A program made the translations under genes and the position numbers. Shown here piece by piece: positions 15,527-23,561 of a stretch of 38,062 bases of DNA (positions are counted from its first letter, which is position 1; every line of letters starts with the position of its first letter). Source of the stretch: Anaerolineales bacterium (lineage in GTDB: Bacteria; Chloroflexota; Anaerolineae; Anaerolineales; Villigracilaceae); contig JAGNWT010000036.1 of NCBI GenBank assembly GCA_017985935.1, positions 1-38,062 of the forward strand, read 5' to 3'. The notes under the pieces were generated by a model. The model was given only the letters and a program-made list of their open reading frames with translations, did not search any database and was not told where the DNA came from.

Positions 15527-16042
15527 CTATGAGCGGAAAAATTCGTATTTTGGTTTGATGTAGTAGCGAAAATAGCCAACAAGATTAGATGTGATGAAAA
15601 TAGATTCCATGAGTACAGCGCCTGGAGAACCTGCAAGATAATTATGCGCAATCCAGATTGCAGTAGCAATCAGCATTAATTGTCTAAGACGTTTGTCATC
15701 CTTTCCAAAAGCGGCTACTGTTGAAATGGCGGTTCCAATGCCGCCTAAAATGGATAGCGAGCCTTCAAATGAGACTATTGAAATCACCAATATAGAAATC
15801 AGGAATATCCACAGCGCTCTTCTTGATGTTGTAAAGATGCTGATTGAATAACGAGCTACAGAGAGCAGTCCCAATAATGCCGCCGTCCAATGCTCTAATA
15901 ACATGAAGTGGATTGATATTAGCAATGTAGAAATAACCAAACAGACTAATATCTTTATTCTTTCTTTGAATTGGAAAGAGAGAATATCAACACAAATCGA
16001 GACCCCGATCAAGATTTGTGACAAAACGAAGTTAGATAGCAT
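15527..16042 (-). CDS. YgjV-like inner membrane protein
   Basis: A 171-residue protein with about five to six membrane helices and no catalytic motif. The pattern SFQFKERIKILVCLVISTLLISIHFMLL followed by a second half with DDKRLRQLMLIATAIWIAHN is the repeated signature of the YgjV family (function unknown). It begins 23 bp after the CGNR regulator gene on the same strand, so the two are probably one operon and the regulator may control it. Composition is AT-richer than flanking genes. Confidence 0.75.
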   Translation of the reverse strand: MLSNFVLSQILIGVSICVDILSFQFKERIKILVCLVISTLLISIHFMLLEHWTAALLGLLSVARYSISIFTTSRRALWIFLISILVISIVSFEGSLSILGGIGTAISTVAAFGKDDKRLRQLMLIATAIWIAHNYLAGSPGAVLMESIFITSNLVGYFRYYIKPKYEFFRS

Positions 16043-16065
16043 TCTTTTACCTGTATTGGAAATAA

Positions 16066-16677
16066 TTAATATTTCATGCGTTGATAGTGTCGCATTGCCT
16101 TGGCACGATTACCGCAGGTTTCCATTGAACACCAGCGGCGGCTCCGATTACGGCTTGTATCCAGAAACAGCCAACCACAACCAGTAACATTGGTACACTG
16201 ACCAATTCGATTGAGCGAGTCTCCTGTGAGTAGGTCAGCGGTATCGCGGATCACATACCAAATCATCTGGTCCAATGCGAGTGTGTTATTCCATCCCCAG
16301 ATAAAACCCTCTTTATTTAATTCAATGCGATAGTGAACCAGTGTGTCGGATAGCGCTACGTTCAGTATGTTCAAGTCACCTGGCTCAGGGCTTTTGTGGT
16401 GAGCAATAGACGTGAAAATGTTATAGATGGCTTTTCGCAGTACCCACGCAGATTGGAGGACGGCAAAAGCGTCTTCGGGATTTTGATTGGCTTCATGGAG
16501 TAGCAATTGAGCTAAAGGGCGATCTATCACTTTCAGTATTTGTGCCCACTCAACGAGATCAGAATATTCTTTGAACATCTCTTCGTGCTTGCCGTTTTCA
16601 TGAATATCAAACGCATTGGCGAAGGATAAGCACAGTGCTTCTGCATTAGTGTCAAAATCGGTACGTTGATTGTCCAT
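16066..16677 (-). CDS. CGNR zinc-finger transcriptional regulator
   Basis: A 203-residue protein with an N-terminal ABATE-type helical domain (about 1-145) and a C-terminal CGNR zinc finger (about 155-200): Cys in CTNVTGCGWLFLD, then RSRRWCSMETCGNR. This family is found in stress-associated transcription regulators of Gram-positive and related bacteria. The start at 16677 has AAGGTGG 8 bp upstream; a longer reading lacks an RBS. A 22-bp inverted repeat straddles its -10 box, consistent with autoregulation. Probable operon with the YgjV-like gene. Confidence 0.88.
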   Translation of the reverse strand: MDNQRTDFDTNAEALCLSFANAFDIHENGKHEEMFKEYSDLVEWAQILKVIDRPLAQLLLHEANQNPEDAFAVLQSAWVLRKAIYNIFTSIAHHKSPEPGDLNILNVALSDTLVHYRIELNKEGFIWGWNNTLALDQMIWYVIRDTADLLTGDSLNRIGQCTNVTGCGWLFLDTSRNRSRRWCSMETCGNRAKAMRHYQRMKY

Positions 16678-16711
16678 ACTGCAATCCACCTTAACTCTTG
16701 AAAACAAATTG

Positions 16712-16733
16712 ACTGGTTAATTATATAACCAGT
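16712..16733 (-). promoter_or_regulatory. Inverted-repeat operator enclosing the CGNR gene -10 box
   Basis: ACTGGTTA and TAACCAGT (perfect 8-bp arms) flank a six-base spacer that on the minus strand completes TATAAT (16725-16720). A protein bound to both arms would cover the -10 element. The site is about 35-55 bp upstream of the start codon. Confidence 0.65.
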
Positions 16734-16776
16734 ATAAAGAGTTTAGAAGGTTAGGTCAAGAGAAAAAATGCAGACC

Positions 16777-16936
16777 TAAGGGCTGAGATAAGTTGCGCAT
16801 GGACAGCCTGCAAGTTAAGCGTCACTGAAAGAACCGTGAAAACCCACTTGCAAAAAGGCATCTATCAAAAATTGGGTTCGCTTCCCGCGCGGAAGCGGTC
16901 GCTGTGGCGGCTGGGAAGGGATTGTTGGATGAGTGA
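16777..16936 (+). pseudogene. Decayed 3' fragment of a NarL-type response regulator
   Basis: The stretch aligns with the 3' end of the response regulator gene (about 15297-15452). It reads KLSVTERTVKTHLQKGIYQKLG against KLGITERTVKAHLQSIYQKFG, then a one-base deletion near 16878 shifts the frame, although the nucleotide match resumes (GCGGTCGCTGTGGCGGC, AAGGGATTGTTGGA) to an equivalent TGA. There is no start codon, receiver domain or upstream kinase. It is a remnant of a paralogue, flanking the AT-rich YgjV/CGNR pair together with the intact copy. Confidence 0.85.
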
Positions 16937-16947
16937 ATCACGGCTGA

Positions 16948-16953
16948 TATAAT
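16948..16953 (+). promoter_or_regulatory. -10 box of the deacetylase gene
   Basis: TATAAT ends 9 nt before the ATG, so at most a couple of nucleotides of leader are expected. No RBS is seen. Confidence 0.45.
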
Positions 16954-16962
16954 GATCTGTGC

Positions 16963-17763
16963 ATGAATAAATATTCCATCCCCTTTTTTTTGTTCCTGTT
17001 TTTTGCGGCAGGTTGCGTCAGCACCCCTGTTGCCACTGAAGTGCCTGCCCCTACTCCAACGAAGGAGGCGGGAATCACCTTTAAGAATACTGTGGTCAGC
17101 CTAACCTTTGATGACGGCGATGCGGATAATTATCTGGTGCGCCCCCTGCTTGTCGAGAACGACCTGCGCGCCACCTTTTATGTGGTTAGTGGGTTCACCG
17201 GTCAAGATGGATACATGACCGGGCAGCAATTAAAGGATTTGCATGCTGACGGTAATGAGATCGGTGGGCATACATTAAGTCATACAAAGTTGACGGAAGT
17301 AAGCGGCGCAGAACTGCGGCGGGAAATTTGTCAGGATCGATCGAATTTATCTGCTCACGGTTTTAACGTGACCTCTTTTGCCTATCCTTATGGACATTAT
17401 GATGAAGAAGCGAAACAGGCGGTTAAGGATTGCGGTTATAACAACGCCCGCGGCGTGACAGATGGACCTGATACGATCCCGCCAGCCGATGAGTTTGTTT
17501 TACAGGCGATGCCTTACATCGTCAGCGATACAAAATTCGCAAAGATGTTCCGTTATGTGACAGATGTGGAAAAAGACGGCGGCGGATGGGTCATTTTTGT
17601 CTTTCATCATGTCTGCGATGGCTGCGACCAATATGCTGTTGACCTCGAAACATTCTCCAAATTTGCGGTGTGGCTTGGGAATCAGCAAAAGAATAACGGA
17701 CTGATTATCAAGACTGTGGGAGAGGTAGTGGGCGGGCAGGTGCAGCCGGTTTTAGCTCCATAA
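16963..17763 (+). CDS. Lipoprotein polysaccharide deacetylase (NodB domain)
   Basis: A 266-residue carbohydrate esterase family 4 enzyme, expected to remove N- or O-acetyl groups from a cell-surface glycan. A lipobox (FAAGC, Cys18) makes it a membrane-anchored lipoprotein, followed by a Pro/Thr linker. NodB motifs: TFDDGD (Asp50/Asp51), HTLSH (His103, His107; metal ligands), FAYPYGHYD, and FHHVC near the C terminus. Cys pairs around CDGCDQ could form a disulphide. Transcription is monocistronic: own -10 and strong terminator. Substrate (peptidoglycan or exopolysaccharide) unknown. Confidence 0.92.
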   Translation: MNKYSIPFFLFLFFAAGCVSTPVATEVPAPTPTKEAGITFKNTVVSLTFDDGDADNYLVRPLLVENDLRATFYVVSGFTGQDGYMTGQQLKDLHADGNEIGGHTLSHTKLTEVSGAELRREICQDRSNLSAHGFNVTSFAYPYGHYDEEAKQAVKDCGYNNARGVTDGPDTIPPADEFVLQAMPYIVSDTKFAKMFRYVTDVEKDGGGWVIFVFHHVCDGCDQYAVDLETFSKFAVWLGNQQKNNGLIIKTVGEVVGGQVQPVLAP

Positions 17764-17797
17764 AAAAAGAGACACCCTTTCGGGTGTCTCTTTTTTT
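17762..17797. terminator. Bidirectional terminator
   Basis: A perfect 16-bp stem with arms 17762-17777 and 17782-17797 (core GAGACACCC/GGGTGTCTC) around TTTC, flanked by A-run and T-run. It lies between the convergent deacetylase and cytochrome genes and should stop both. Confidence 0.95.
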
Positions 17798-17811
17798 ATG
17801 GAGCACTTGGC

Positions 17812-19506
17812 TTATTTTTCCGGCGCGCCCGCATCGATCCACTTGGCTACATTCTCAAGTTCTTCGGGTGTAAAGTTGGTGAAGTGATCTGCAGATTGGA
17901 TCTGGATCATCAAACTGTTCGCAGAACTTCCAGCATTGATGACCGCTCCATTTTCACTGCCCTTTAACGCGGCAGCGTAGGAGGATAGGTCCAATCCCAT
18001 CGGCGCGCTTTCGCCTTCGGTGTGGCAGCCAACACATTTTACAGTGAAGAGGACGCCGATGTAGTTCTCAAATGTCGGGTCTCCAGACAGCACAGGGACC
18101 GTCAACTCGGGTTCAGGAGGCGGCAACTGGCTCTTGATGATCTCGCGCAAAGTGGGGGCATCAAAACCGGCATACGTGAACACACTGCCATGACAGGCGC
18201 TGTTCGAGCAGAACGAAGTATTGCTCGTGCCGCCAGGATCCTTGGTGGTATGGCAGTTCGAACATGAGGGTCCGATCGCCTGATTGTGCATGGCGATCCA
18301 ATTCGGATTGAAGTGAGTCTCGGGTTCCAATCCGCGGCTGATCTCGATCTCGGTCACGAAATCGTCTGCCTGGGCGACAACGGGTACGGCGTGGCAGACG
18401 TTACATTCGAGGCGGACCGCTTCATTCTCCGCGTTGAGATGCTTGCCATCGTGGCAGCGGAAACATCCCGGAGAATTGATATGCCCAAGATTGTTGGGGT
18501 GCGTGGAGAAGTCCACTTCCTGATCGTGGAACACAGATTCATCGTAAAGCGCCTGTATCTCAACGATCGCAGCTTTGATATTCTCACCGTTCTTGCTGTA
18601 CACATCGAAGAGATTGCGTTTGTAATCCTCTTCAATGGCGGCAATGGCTTTCATGGCTTCATCACGCGATTCATATTTTGCTGAAAGCGCGTCCACAGCC
18701 TTTTTGTGGATGAACGGAATGGTCGGGTCGATCTTGCCGCTGGACATGGCCGCATCCACTGCGTCTGCCGGTTGTTCAAAGGTGTGCGTGACGCGGTTAT
18801 GACAGGTCACGCAGTCCATGGTTTGCAGCTTGCTCTCGTCCATGCTGGCAGGGTCGAAACCGGATTCAATATCGGTGTACTCTTCGTAAGTGCCGTCGTC
18901 GTTGTAAACGCGAACGTATGGGATTTCCTGATCGAACTCGTCGTTGGCGTAATACATTACCTTGCTGGAGATGTGCCAGTGGATGCCGCGGGCGTTGCCT
19001 TCACGGGCGCTTCCGCCGCCGGTCTTCATGATGAGATAGATGCTGGTGGCGGTGTTGTCCCGGTCGCTGGCGAAACGATCGACCTGTCGCAGGCTGTCAT
19101 CTGAAAAGGTTTCGGGGTGATGACATTTCTCGCAGGTGTCGCGCGCAGGGCGCAAGGCCTTGGCGCGGATGGGGAACTCATAAAGTTTGAAAACTTCGTA
19201 ATAGGTCTCCTTGAGACCCTGTGTTTTGCGCATGGCCTGATCGATGAAAGATGCGCGTCCAATATGGCATTCTTCGCAGGTCACATTCGCGTGTGGTGAT
19301 TTTTGGAATGTCACGCTTTGGGGTGGCATGGTGTGGCAGGCGGTTCCACAGAACTCATTCGAGTTGGTGTATTCCCAGCCTTTCATTCCGCCCGCGAATC
19401 CCAGAAAGATCGCGAACAGCAGAACTGCGTAGGGCAGAATAAAACGCCAGCGCGGTGAGTCGGGTGCGGGGTAGAAAAACCTTGCGATACGTTCTCTAAG
19501 TTTCAT
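17812..19506 (-). CDS. Membrane-anchored nine-haem cytochrome c with NapC-like start
   Basis: A 564-residue exported cytochrome. An N-terminal helix (about 22-42) is followed by a NapC/NirT-like segment whose first haem motif is CGTACH (CX3CH) before TMPP. Nine motifs occur in order: CGTACH, CEECH, CEKCH, CVTCH, CFRCH, CNVCH, CSNCH, CSNSACH (CX4CH) and CVGCH. The last sits in a separate C-terminal monohaem domain (about 465-564) resembling cytochrome domains that end LENVAKWIDAGAP. NapC-type proteins take electrons from menaquinol, so this may be a quinol-linked hub. RBS GGAGGAAT precedes the ATG. It is the last gene of the locus and is separated from the preceding gene by a terminator-like hairpin. 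Confidence 0.9.
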   Translation of the reverse strand: MKLRERIARFFYPAPDSPRWRFILPYAVLLFAIFLGFAGGMKGWEYTNSNEFCGTACHTMPPQSVTFQKSPHANVTCEECHIGRASFIDQAMRKTQGLKETYYEVFKLYEFPIRAKALRPARDTCEKCHHPETFSDDSLRQVDRFASDRDNTATSIYLIMKTGGGSAREGNARGIHWHISSKVMYYANDEFDQEIPYVRVYNDDGTYEEYTDIESGFDPASMDESKLQTMDCVTCHNRVTHTFEQPADAVDAAMSSGKIDPTIPFIHKKAVDALSAKYESRDEAMKAIAAIEEDYKRNLFDVYSKNGENIKAAIVEIQALYDESVFHDQEVDFSTHPNNLGHINSPGCFRCHDGKHLNAENEAVRLECNVCHAVPVVAQADDFVTEIEISRGLEPETHFNPNWIAMHNQAIGPSCSNCHTTKDPGGTSNTSFCSNSACHGSVFTYAGFDAPTLREIIKSQLPPPEPELTVPVLSGDPTFENYIGVLFTVKCVGCHTEGESAPMGLDLSSYAAALKGSENGAVINAGSSANSLMIQIQSADHFTNFTPEELENVAKWIDAGAPEK

Positions 19507-19548
19507 TATTCCTCCGTTGCATTATCCTTTGGCGGATAAATAAAAAAT

Positions 19549-19594
19549 ACCGGCGTTTTTATTGAGGCATACGCCCGCAATAAAAACAGCCGGT
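19549..19594 (-). terminator. Long hairpin terminator between cytochrome genes
   Basis: ACCGGCGTTTTTATTG pairs with CAATAAAAAC and GCCGGT (one bulged A) across a 13-nt loop. On the minus strand it is followed by ATTTTTTATTT. It lies just after the cytochrome b gene at 19608 and before the NapC-like cytochrome start. Confidence 0.65.
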
Positions 19595-19607
19595 TAATAA
19601 CCTGTAT

Positions 19608-20468
19608 TTAGGGATTGGGAGTCTGGGGCACGTAGATCTGAGACTCTGTCAGCGGCTCGATGGTGGTCAGCGCGGTTTCTTCAGCGTTGATAAAGCCAAA
19701 GATCCCGGCAAGCATGCCGAGGGTTAAGAAGGCAGCGATCGGGAAGTAGATCATTTGGCGTTTGCGAATGGTGGCGGCATCTGGGCGGCGGTTTGCGGTC
19801 CCAGCTTTGATCTCCGCGAGTTCAAGCGGATGTTCGTGAAGCATTTCCGCTTCGGTCTGCTGCCCGGTGAACATGGCTTTGTTGAAGCGCTTGATGTGCA
19901 CACCGTACATGTGCCAGATAATGATCGCCAGGACTGCGAGAACAGCTTCGCCGCCGTGCGCGGCTTTTGCGGCAGGCACGAGCTCCCCGGGCAGGTACTG
20001 GGTGGCGGTGACCGGGTTCCACATCAAAAAGCCGGTTGCGCCCATCACGCCCGCGCCCCACACAAAGGCCCAATATTCCATTTTTTCTTCAAATGTGTAG
20101 CGGCCCATCTTGGGGTACTCTTTTGCGAAACCGATATTGTAGAACAGCGCTTGAAGCCCGTCCTTGGCGTCCTGCAGGGATGGCAGCATGGACATTTTGT
20201 CGTGCATCACGAAGACGCTGTATCCCATCACGAGGATATGCCACGCTGTGCCGAACATCATAATGATCGCTGCAATGTGGTGGATGTTGCGAAGGTTCTC
20301 AATGCCTCCCAAAAAATTAAGGACGGCGACGCCCATGGTGGACCCTGGGTATTTTTGTGGCAGCCCGGTCAACCCAAGGGTGCTGAAAGATAGCAGCATT
20401 GTGAAGTGTTCTATACGGCGCCAGACGGGAAAGCGTTCGTAGGTTTGTGTTTGGTTTTTGGTGCTCAT
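19608..20468 (-). CDS. Cytochrome b, Ni/Fe-hydrogenase/thiosulfate-reductase type
   Basis: A 286-residue dihaem membrane protein with about five helices. Likely haem-ligand histidines: EHFTML (first helix), RNIHHIAA, TAWHILVM and IIWHMYGVHIKR. The TGLPQKY motif after helix 1 is shared with the paralogue at 21733. Such subunits oxidise or reduce quinone and exchange electrons with a periplasmic cytochrome. It overlaps the nine-haem cytochrome by ATGA, so it almost certainly forms a complex with it. It has an extra C-terminal helix and an about 60-residue cytoplasmic/periplasmic extension that the paralogue lacks. Confidence 0.88.
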   Translation of the reverse strand: MSTKNQTQTYERFPVWRRIEHFTMLLSFSTLGLTGLPQKYPGSTMGVAVLNFLGGIENLRNIHHIAAIIMMFGTAWHILVMGYSVFVMHDKMSMLPSLQDAKDGLQALFYNIGFAKEYPKMGRYTFEEKMEYWAFVWGAGVMGATGFLMWNPVTATQYLPGELVPAAKAAHGGEAVLAVLAIIIWHMYGVHIKRFNKAMFTGQQTEAEMLHEHPLELAEIKAGTANRRPDAATIRKRQMIYFPIAAFLTLGMLAGIFGFINAEETALTTIEPLTESQIYVPQTPNP

Positions 20469-21631
20469 GCGTGTTTGACTCCTTTAATGCGGTTGACAAT
20501 GCGCCTGTAAATATCGGTCAGGACGAAGAAGATCATGCCTCCCAGCACTGCGGGAATGAAGAATTTGTAGAAGAGGTTGACGGCATACACAATGGGGTAA
20601 TGCTCGGGGCTTGGGTCGTAATGACTCATCCAGGCTGCCGAGAAATTGGCGGTCGCATCTGGATGGCAGCGTTGGCATTTTTGCAGAAGATTGTCTTTCA
20701 GGGCAACGCCGGTTTGCGGGTTGCTGACCTTGGAAATGTTATGCACTCCATGACAATCTGTGCACACAGGTTTGTTGGTGGGTTGTCCTGGGAATTCCTC
20801 TTCAAAGAGTTTCACCGTGGTCCCGTGGAAATCTGCAACGTAGGAATCAAGCACGTTGGTTGAGATGCCGTACTTGTCCATGATGGATGCGTCGGTGTGG
20901 CACTCAGCGCACAGATACGGCGTGGTGTTGCGGAAGGAGACCGTTGTGGGGGATTGGATGTTATGCACGCCATGACAGTCGATACAGGTCGGCACATCCA
21001 TGTTGCCTTCTTCGATCAGGGCGTTGCCATGCACACTGAATTTGTAAGCGTCGTATATGCCGCTGTGGCATTGGGCGCAGGTCTCAGGGACATGGATGCG
21101 GGCAGACGGTGTCAACTCTCCGCTGGTCTGACCGGTCAGTCGGCCTTGTGTGTGCGGGTTATGGCAGTCGGTGCAGATGGCGGCGTTCAGATTGCCTTCA
21201 TCGATCGCTTTTTGGTGGACGCTGTCCTGCGCTTTTAGGAATTGATCTTCGTGACAGTCTTTGCAGACCACAAAAAGACTGAAGGAAAAATCTCGCGCGT
21301 TCTTGGATTTTACCTTCGGGTGGGGGTAGTCGCTGATGTCGGCATGGCAATCTGTGCATCCGACCTCTTCTCCCGCATGGACGGAGTTGCCGAATTGCGT
21401 GGGATTGATCGTCGCGGCGATGACATCCTTGCCGAGCTTAAAGTCCAGACCTTCCTCTTGATGGCAAGCGAGACAAAAATCGTCAGCCGGCTTTTCATCC
21501 TGCATCACAGGCGCGGCTTGTGCTGATGTTGGAAACGATAAAACAGCGTACGCGAAAAAAAACAATCCCATGAGAAGGATAAGACTTGCCCTGAACAAGA
21601 CCCTGGGGCGGGAGGATTGGATTTGTCTCAT
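20465..21631 (-). CDS. Nine-haem cytochrome c (copy 2)
   Basis: A 388-residue exported multihaem cytochrome. Signal peptide (residues about 14-39, ending AQAAP), nine CXXCH motifs (CLACH, CTDCH, CKDCH, CTDCH, CAQCH, CIDCH, CAECH, CTDCH, CQRCH) and a C-terminal membrane helix (about 355-378) with a basic cytoplasmic tail, so the haem domain faces outside. DYPHPK, FSVHGNAL and DCHGVHNI motifs recur as extra distal-His segments. It is a clear paralogue of the 22452 protein with the same haem order. RBS AAAGGAG is 9 bp before the ATG. Translationally coupled to cytochrome b at 19608. Confidence 0.92.
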   Translation of the reverse strand: MRQIQSSRPRVLFRASLILLMGLFFFAYAVLSFPTSAQAAPVMQDEKPADDFCLACHQEEGLDFKLGKDVIAATINPTQFGNSVHAGEEVGCTDCHADISDYPHPKVKSKNARDFSFSLFVVCKDCHEDQFLKAQDSVHQKAIDEGNLNAAICTDCHNPHTQGRLTGQTSGELTPSARIHVPETCAQCHSGIYDAYKFSVHGNALIEEGNMDVPTCIDCHGVHNIQSPTTVSFRNTTPYLCAECHTDASIMDKYGISTNVLDSYVADFHGTTVKLFEEEFPGQPTNKPVCTDCHGVHNISKVSNPQTGVALKDNLLQKCQRCHPDATANFSAAWMSHYDPSPEHYPIVYAVNLFYKFFIPAVLGGMIFFVLTDIYRRIVNRIKGVKHA

Positions 21632-21679
21632 GAGGCGATTCTCCTTTGGCTAATTGTGCGTGATAATGGTTTGCGAAAT

Positions 21680-21713
21680 AACAATAGCGGGCGCATATGC
21701 GCTCGCCATTGTT
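21680..21713 (-). terminator. Hairpin between the two cytochrome b/c modules
   Basis: The 17-base arms 21680-21696 and 21697-21713 (core GCGCATATGCGC) pair at 15 of 17 positions. It lies between the cytochrome b stop at 21733 and the next cytochrome c start. The T-run is weak, so it may attenuate transcription or stabilise the upstream mRNA rather than terminate fully. Confidence 0.5.
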
Positions 21714-21732
21714 TTCTGTTTAACAAGCACAA

Positions 21733-22455
21733 CTATTTATTTTCATTTGTTTTGGGCGCGGCTTTTCCGGTGAGGCGTTCGTATTCCTTGCCGTGATATT
21801 TTTGCATTTCACCTTCGCTTAAGCGTCCGGTAAAAATGCTCAAATTCAAACGTTCAATGTGGACGTGGTAGATATGCCAGATCACAATGAAGATCGCCGC
21901 AACAACAGATTCTGTGCTGTGCGCCATCTTGGAGGCGGGCACGACACCGCCCGGCAGGAACTGGGTGAACTGCACCGGGAACCAGATGATGAATCCGCTG
22001 ATGCCCATCATTGCGAAACCGAAGAACAGGAACCAGTAAGTCACTTTTTGCTCAAAGTTGTATTTCCCAAAGGCGGGTTTGTCTTTGCGCAGGAACAAAA
22101 GATATTGCATCATGTGCCAGGCATCTTTAATATCCTGGGTGTTGGGGAACATGTCTGCAGGCATTCTGCGACGAGCCAACAGATAGATCGCTCTGCCAAG
22201 GTGATAGATCGCTTCAAGGGCAAGGATGACAGCCGCGATGTGATGGATCTGGCGGATTAGTTCCAGCCGTTCAGGAGTGGAGAGCAGGTCCTGACTCCAG
22301 GACATATCACGGTATTTTTGCGGCAGACCGGTGACCAGCAGCACAAAGGTGCTCAAGATCAGAATGCCGTGCTCCCATCTTTGTCCGAGGGCAAATCTTG
22401 TGAATGTTCGTTCTTGCTGAGCCGCAGAACTGGTGGTGGATTTCTTTCCGCTCAT
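21733..22455 (-). CDS. Cytochrome b, paralogue of the 19608 protein
   Basis: A 240-residue membrane protein with about four to five helices and the same motifs: WEHGIL, TGLPQKY, RQIHHIAA, AIYHLGR and VIWHIYHVHIERLN, giving histidines for two b haems. It acts as a quinone-reactive subunit for the nine-haem cytochrome encoded just before. The start at 22455 overlaps that gene's stop by ATGA and has GGAG 9 bp upstream; a longer upstream reading lies inside the cytochrome gene. Confidence 0.88.
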   Translation of the reverse strand: MSGKKSTTSSAAQQERTFTRFALGQRWEHGILILSTFVLLVTGLPQKYRDMSWSQDLLSTPERLELIRQIHHIAAVILALEAIYHLGRAIYLLARRRMPADMFPNTQDIKDAWHMMQYLLFLRKDKPAFGKYNFEQKVTYWFLFFGFAMMGISGFIIWFPVQFTQFLPGGVVPASKMAHSTESVVAAIFIVIWHIYHVHIERLNLSIFTGRLSEGEMQKYHGKEYERLTGKAAPKTNENK

Positions 22456-23561
22456 GACAGGGTACTCCTCACACGATCCACGATGGCGTGGATGATTTGC
22501 AGTATGACATAGATGATACAGATCCATAAAATGAAGGGCGTGAAGGATGTGTAGAACTTATCCACATAGTACAGGGCGGGAGTGCGGGCAAGGCTGATCT
22601 CGTTATGCCCGGTCCATGCATCTGTCCAGTTGGGACCGGCCGTCGGGTGGCATTGCTGGCAGGTGGTGAGCAGGTTCTCAGGGCTGACCTTGGATTGCGG
22701 GTCGCTGGACTTTCGCATGTCGTGAATGCCGTGGCAATCGGTGCAGACTGCGCTGTCATGCCAGACCGCTCCCCAACGAGCTTTGTAAACAGAAATATCC
22801 ACGCCGTGCCATGAACGCTTGTAGATGCTGTACACATCTGAAGAAAGATCGTACTTGTCCATCAGTTCCTTGTCTGCGTGGCAGCCCGCGCAAAGTTCGG
22901 GGCTTTCCATGCGGAACTGATCGGTGCGCGGATCTTGAATGTTATGCACTCCGTGGCAGTCGGTACATACCGGCACATCCGGGTTATCTTCCGAAAGCAG
23001 CGCTTCACCGTGGACGCTTTGTTTGTAAGTGTCCACAATATCCGAGTGGCACTGGCTGCAGGTCTCTGAAACCAGCGCGCGTGGCTCGTCTGGCTTGCGG
23101 GTGTCGTGATGACCGTGGCAGTCGGTGCAGACCGGGGCTTCTGTGTTCCCTTCGGTGGCGGCTTGCGCATGCATGCTATCCTGTGCCTTTTCGTAATTGG
23201 CGGAATGGCACTTTTCGCAAGTCTTGTAATAATTCAGGGAAAGTTCCCGTGTGCTTTCATATTTCAGCTTCGGGTGCGGGTAGGTTGAAATATCATTATG
23301 GCAGGCTTCGCATTCGATGCCCTTGCTGCTGTGCACGGAATGGTCAAGTTGATCCTGCGAAACATACAGCGAGAGAGTCTCGCCGCTGGGCAGGGTCATG
23401 CTCAGTGTGGAATCGCCATGACAGGACAAACAATATTTTTCGGTCTCTTGAACGGGAGGTTTCGCTTCCACAGGGAAGGCGACAAACATACTCACCAGCA
23501 GGACGATCAGCCCTGCAATGACCAACCACGGCGCCTGTCGATAAAGATTGCGCGTTGTCAT
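22452..23561 (-). CDS. Nine-haem cytochrome c (copy 1)
   Basis: A 369-residue exported cytochrome: signal peptide (about 10-33, ending VEAKP), nine CXXCH motifs (CLSCH, CEACH, CEKCH, CTDCH, CSQCH, CTDCH, CAGCH, CTDCH, CQQCH) and a C-terminal membrane helix (about 340-360). It matches the 20465 protein in haem order and in segments such as STYPHPK, YKQSVHGEAL and CTDCHGVHNI. It is coupled by ATGA overlaps to both neighbours: the small Lys-rich membrane protein upstream and cytochrome b downstream. Confidence 0.92.
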   Translation of the reverse strand: MTTRNLYRQAPWLVIAGLIVLLVSMFVAFPVEAKPPVQETEKYCLSCHGDSTLSMTLPSGETLSLYVSQDQLDHSVHSSKGIECEACHNDISTYPHPKLKYESTRELSLNYYKTCEKCHSANYEKAQDSMHAQAATEGNTEAPVCTDCHGHHDTRKPDEPRALVSETCSQCHSDIVDTYKQSVHGEALLSEDNPDVPVCTDCHGVHNIQDPRTDQFRMESPELCAGCHADKELMDKYDLSSDVYSIYKRSWHGVDISVYKARWGAVWHDSAVCTDCHGIHDMRKSSDPQSKVSPENLLTTCQQCHPTAGPNWTDAWTGHNEISLARTPALYYVDKFYTSFTPFILWICIIYVILQIIHAIVDRVRSTLS

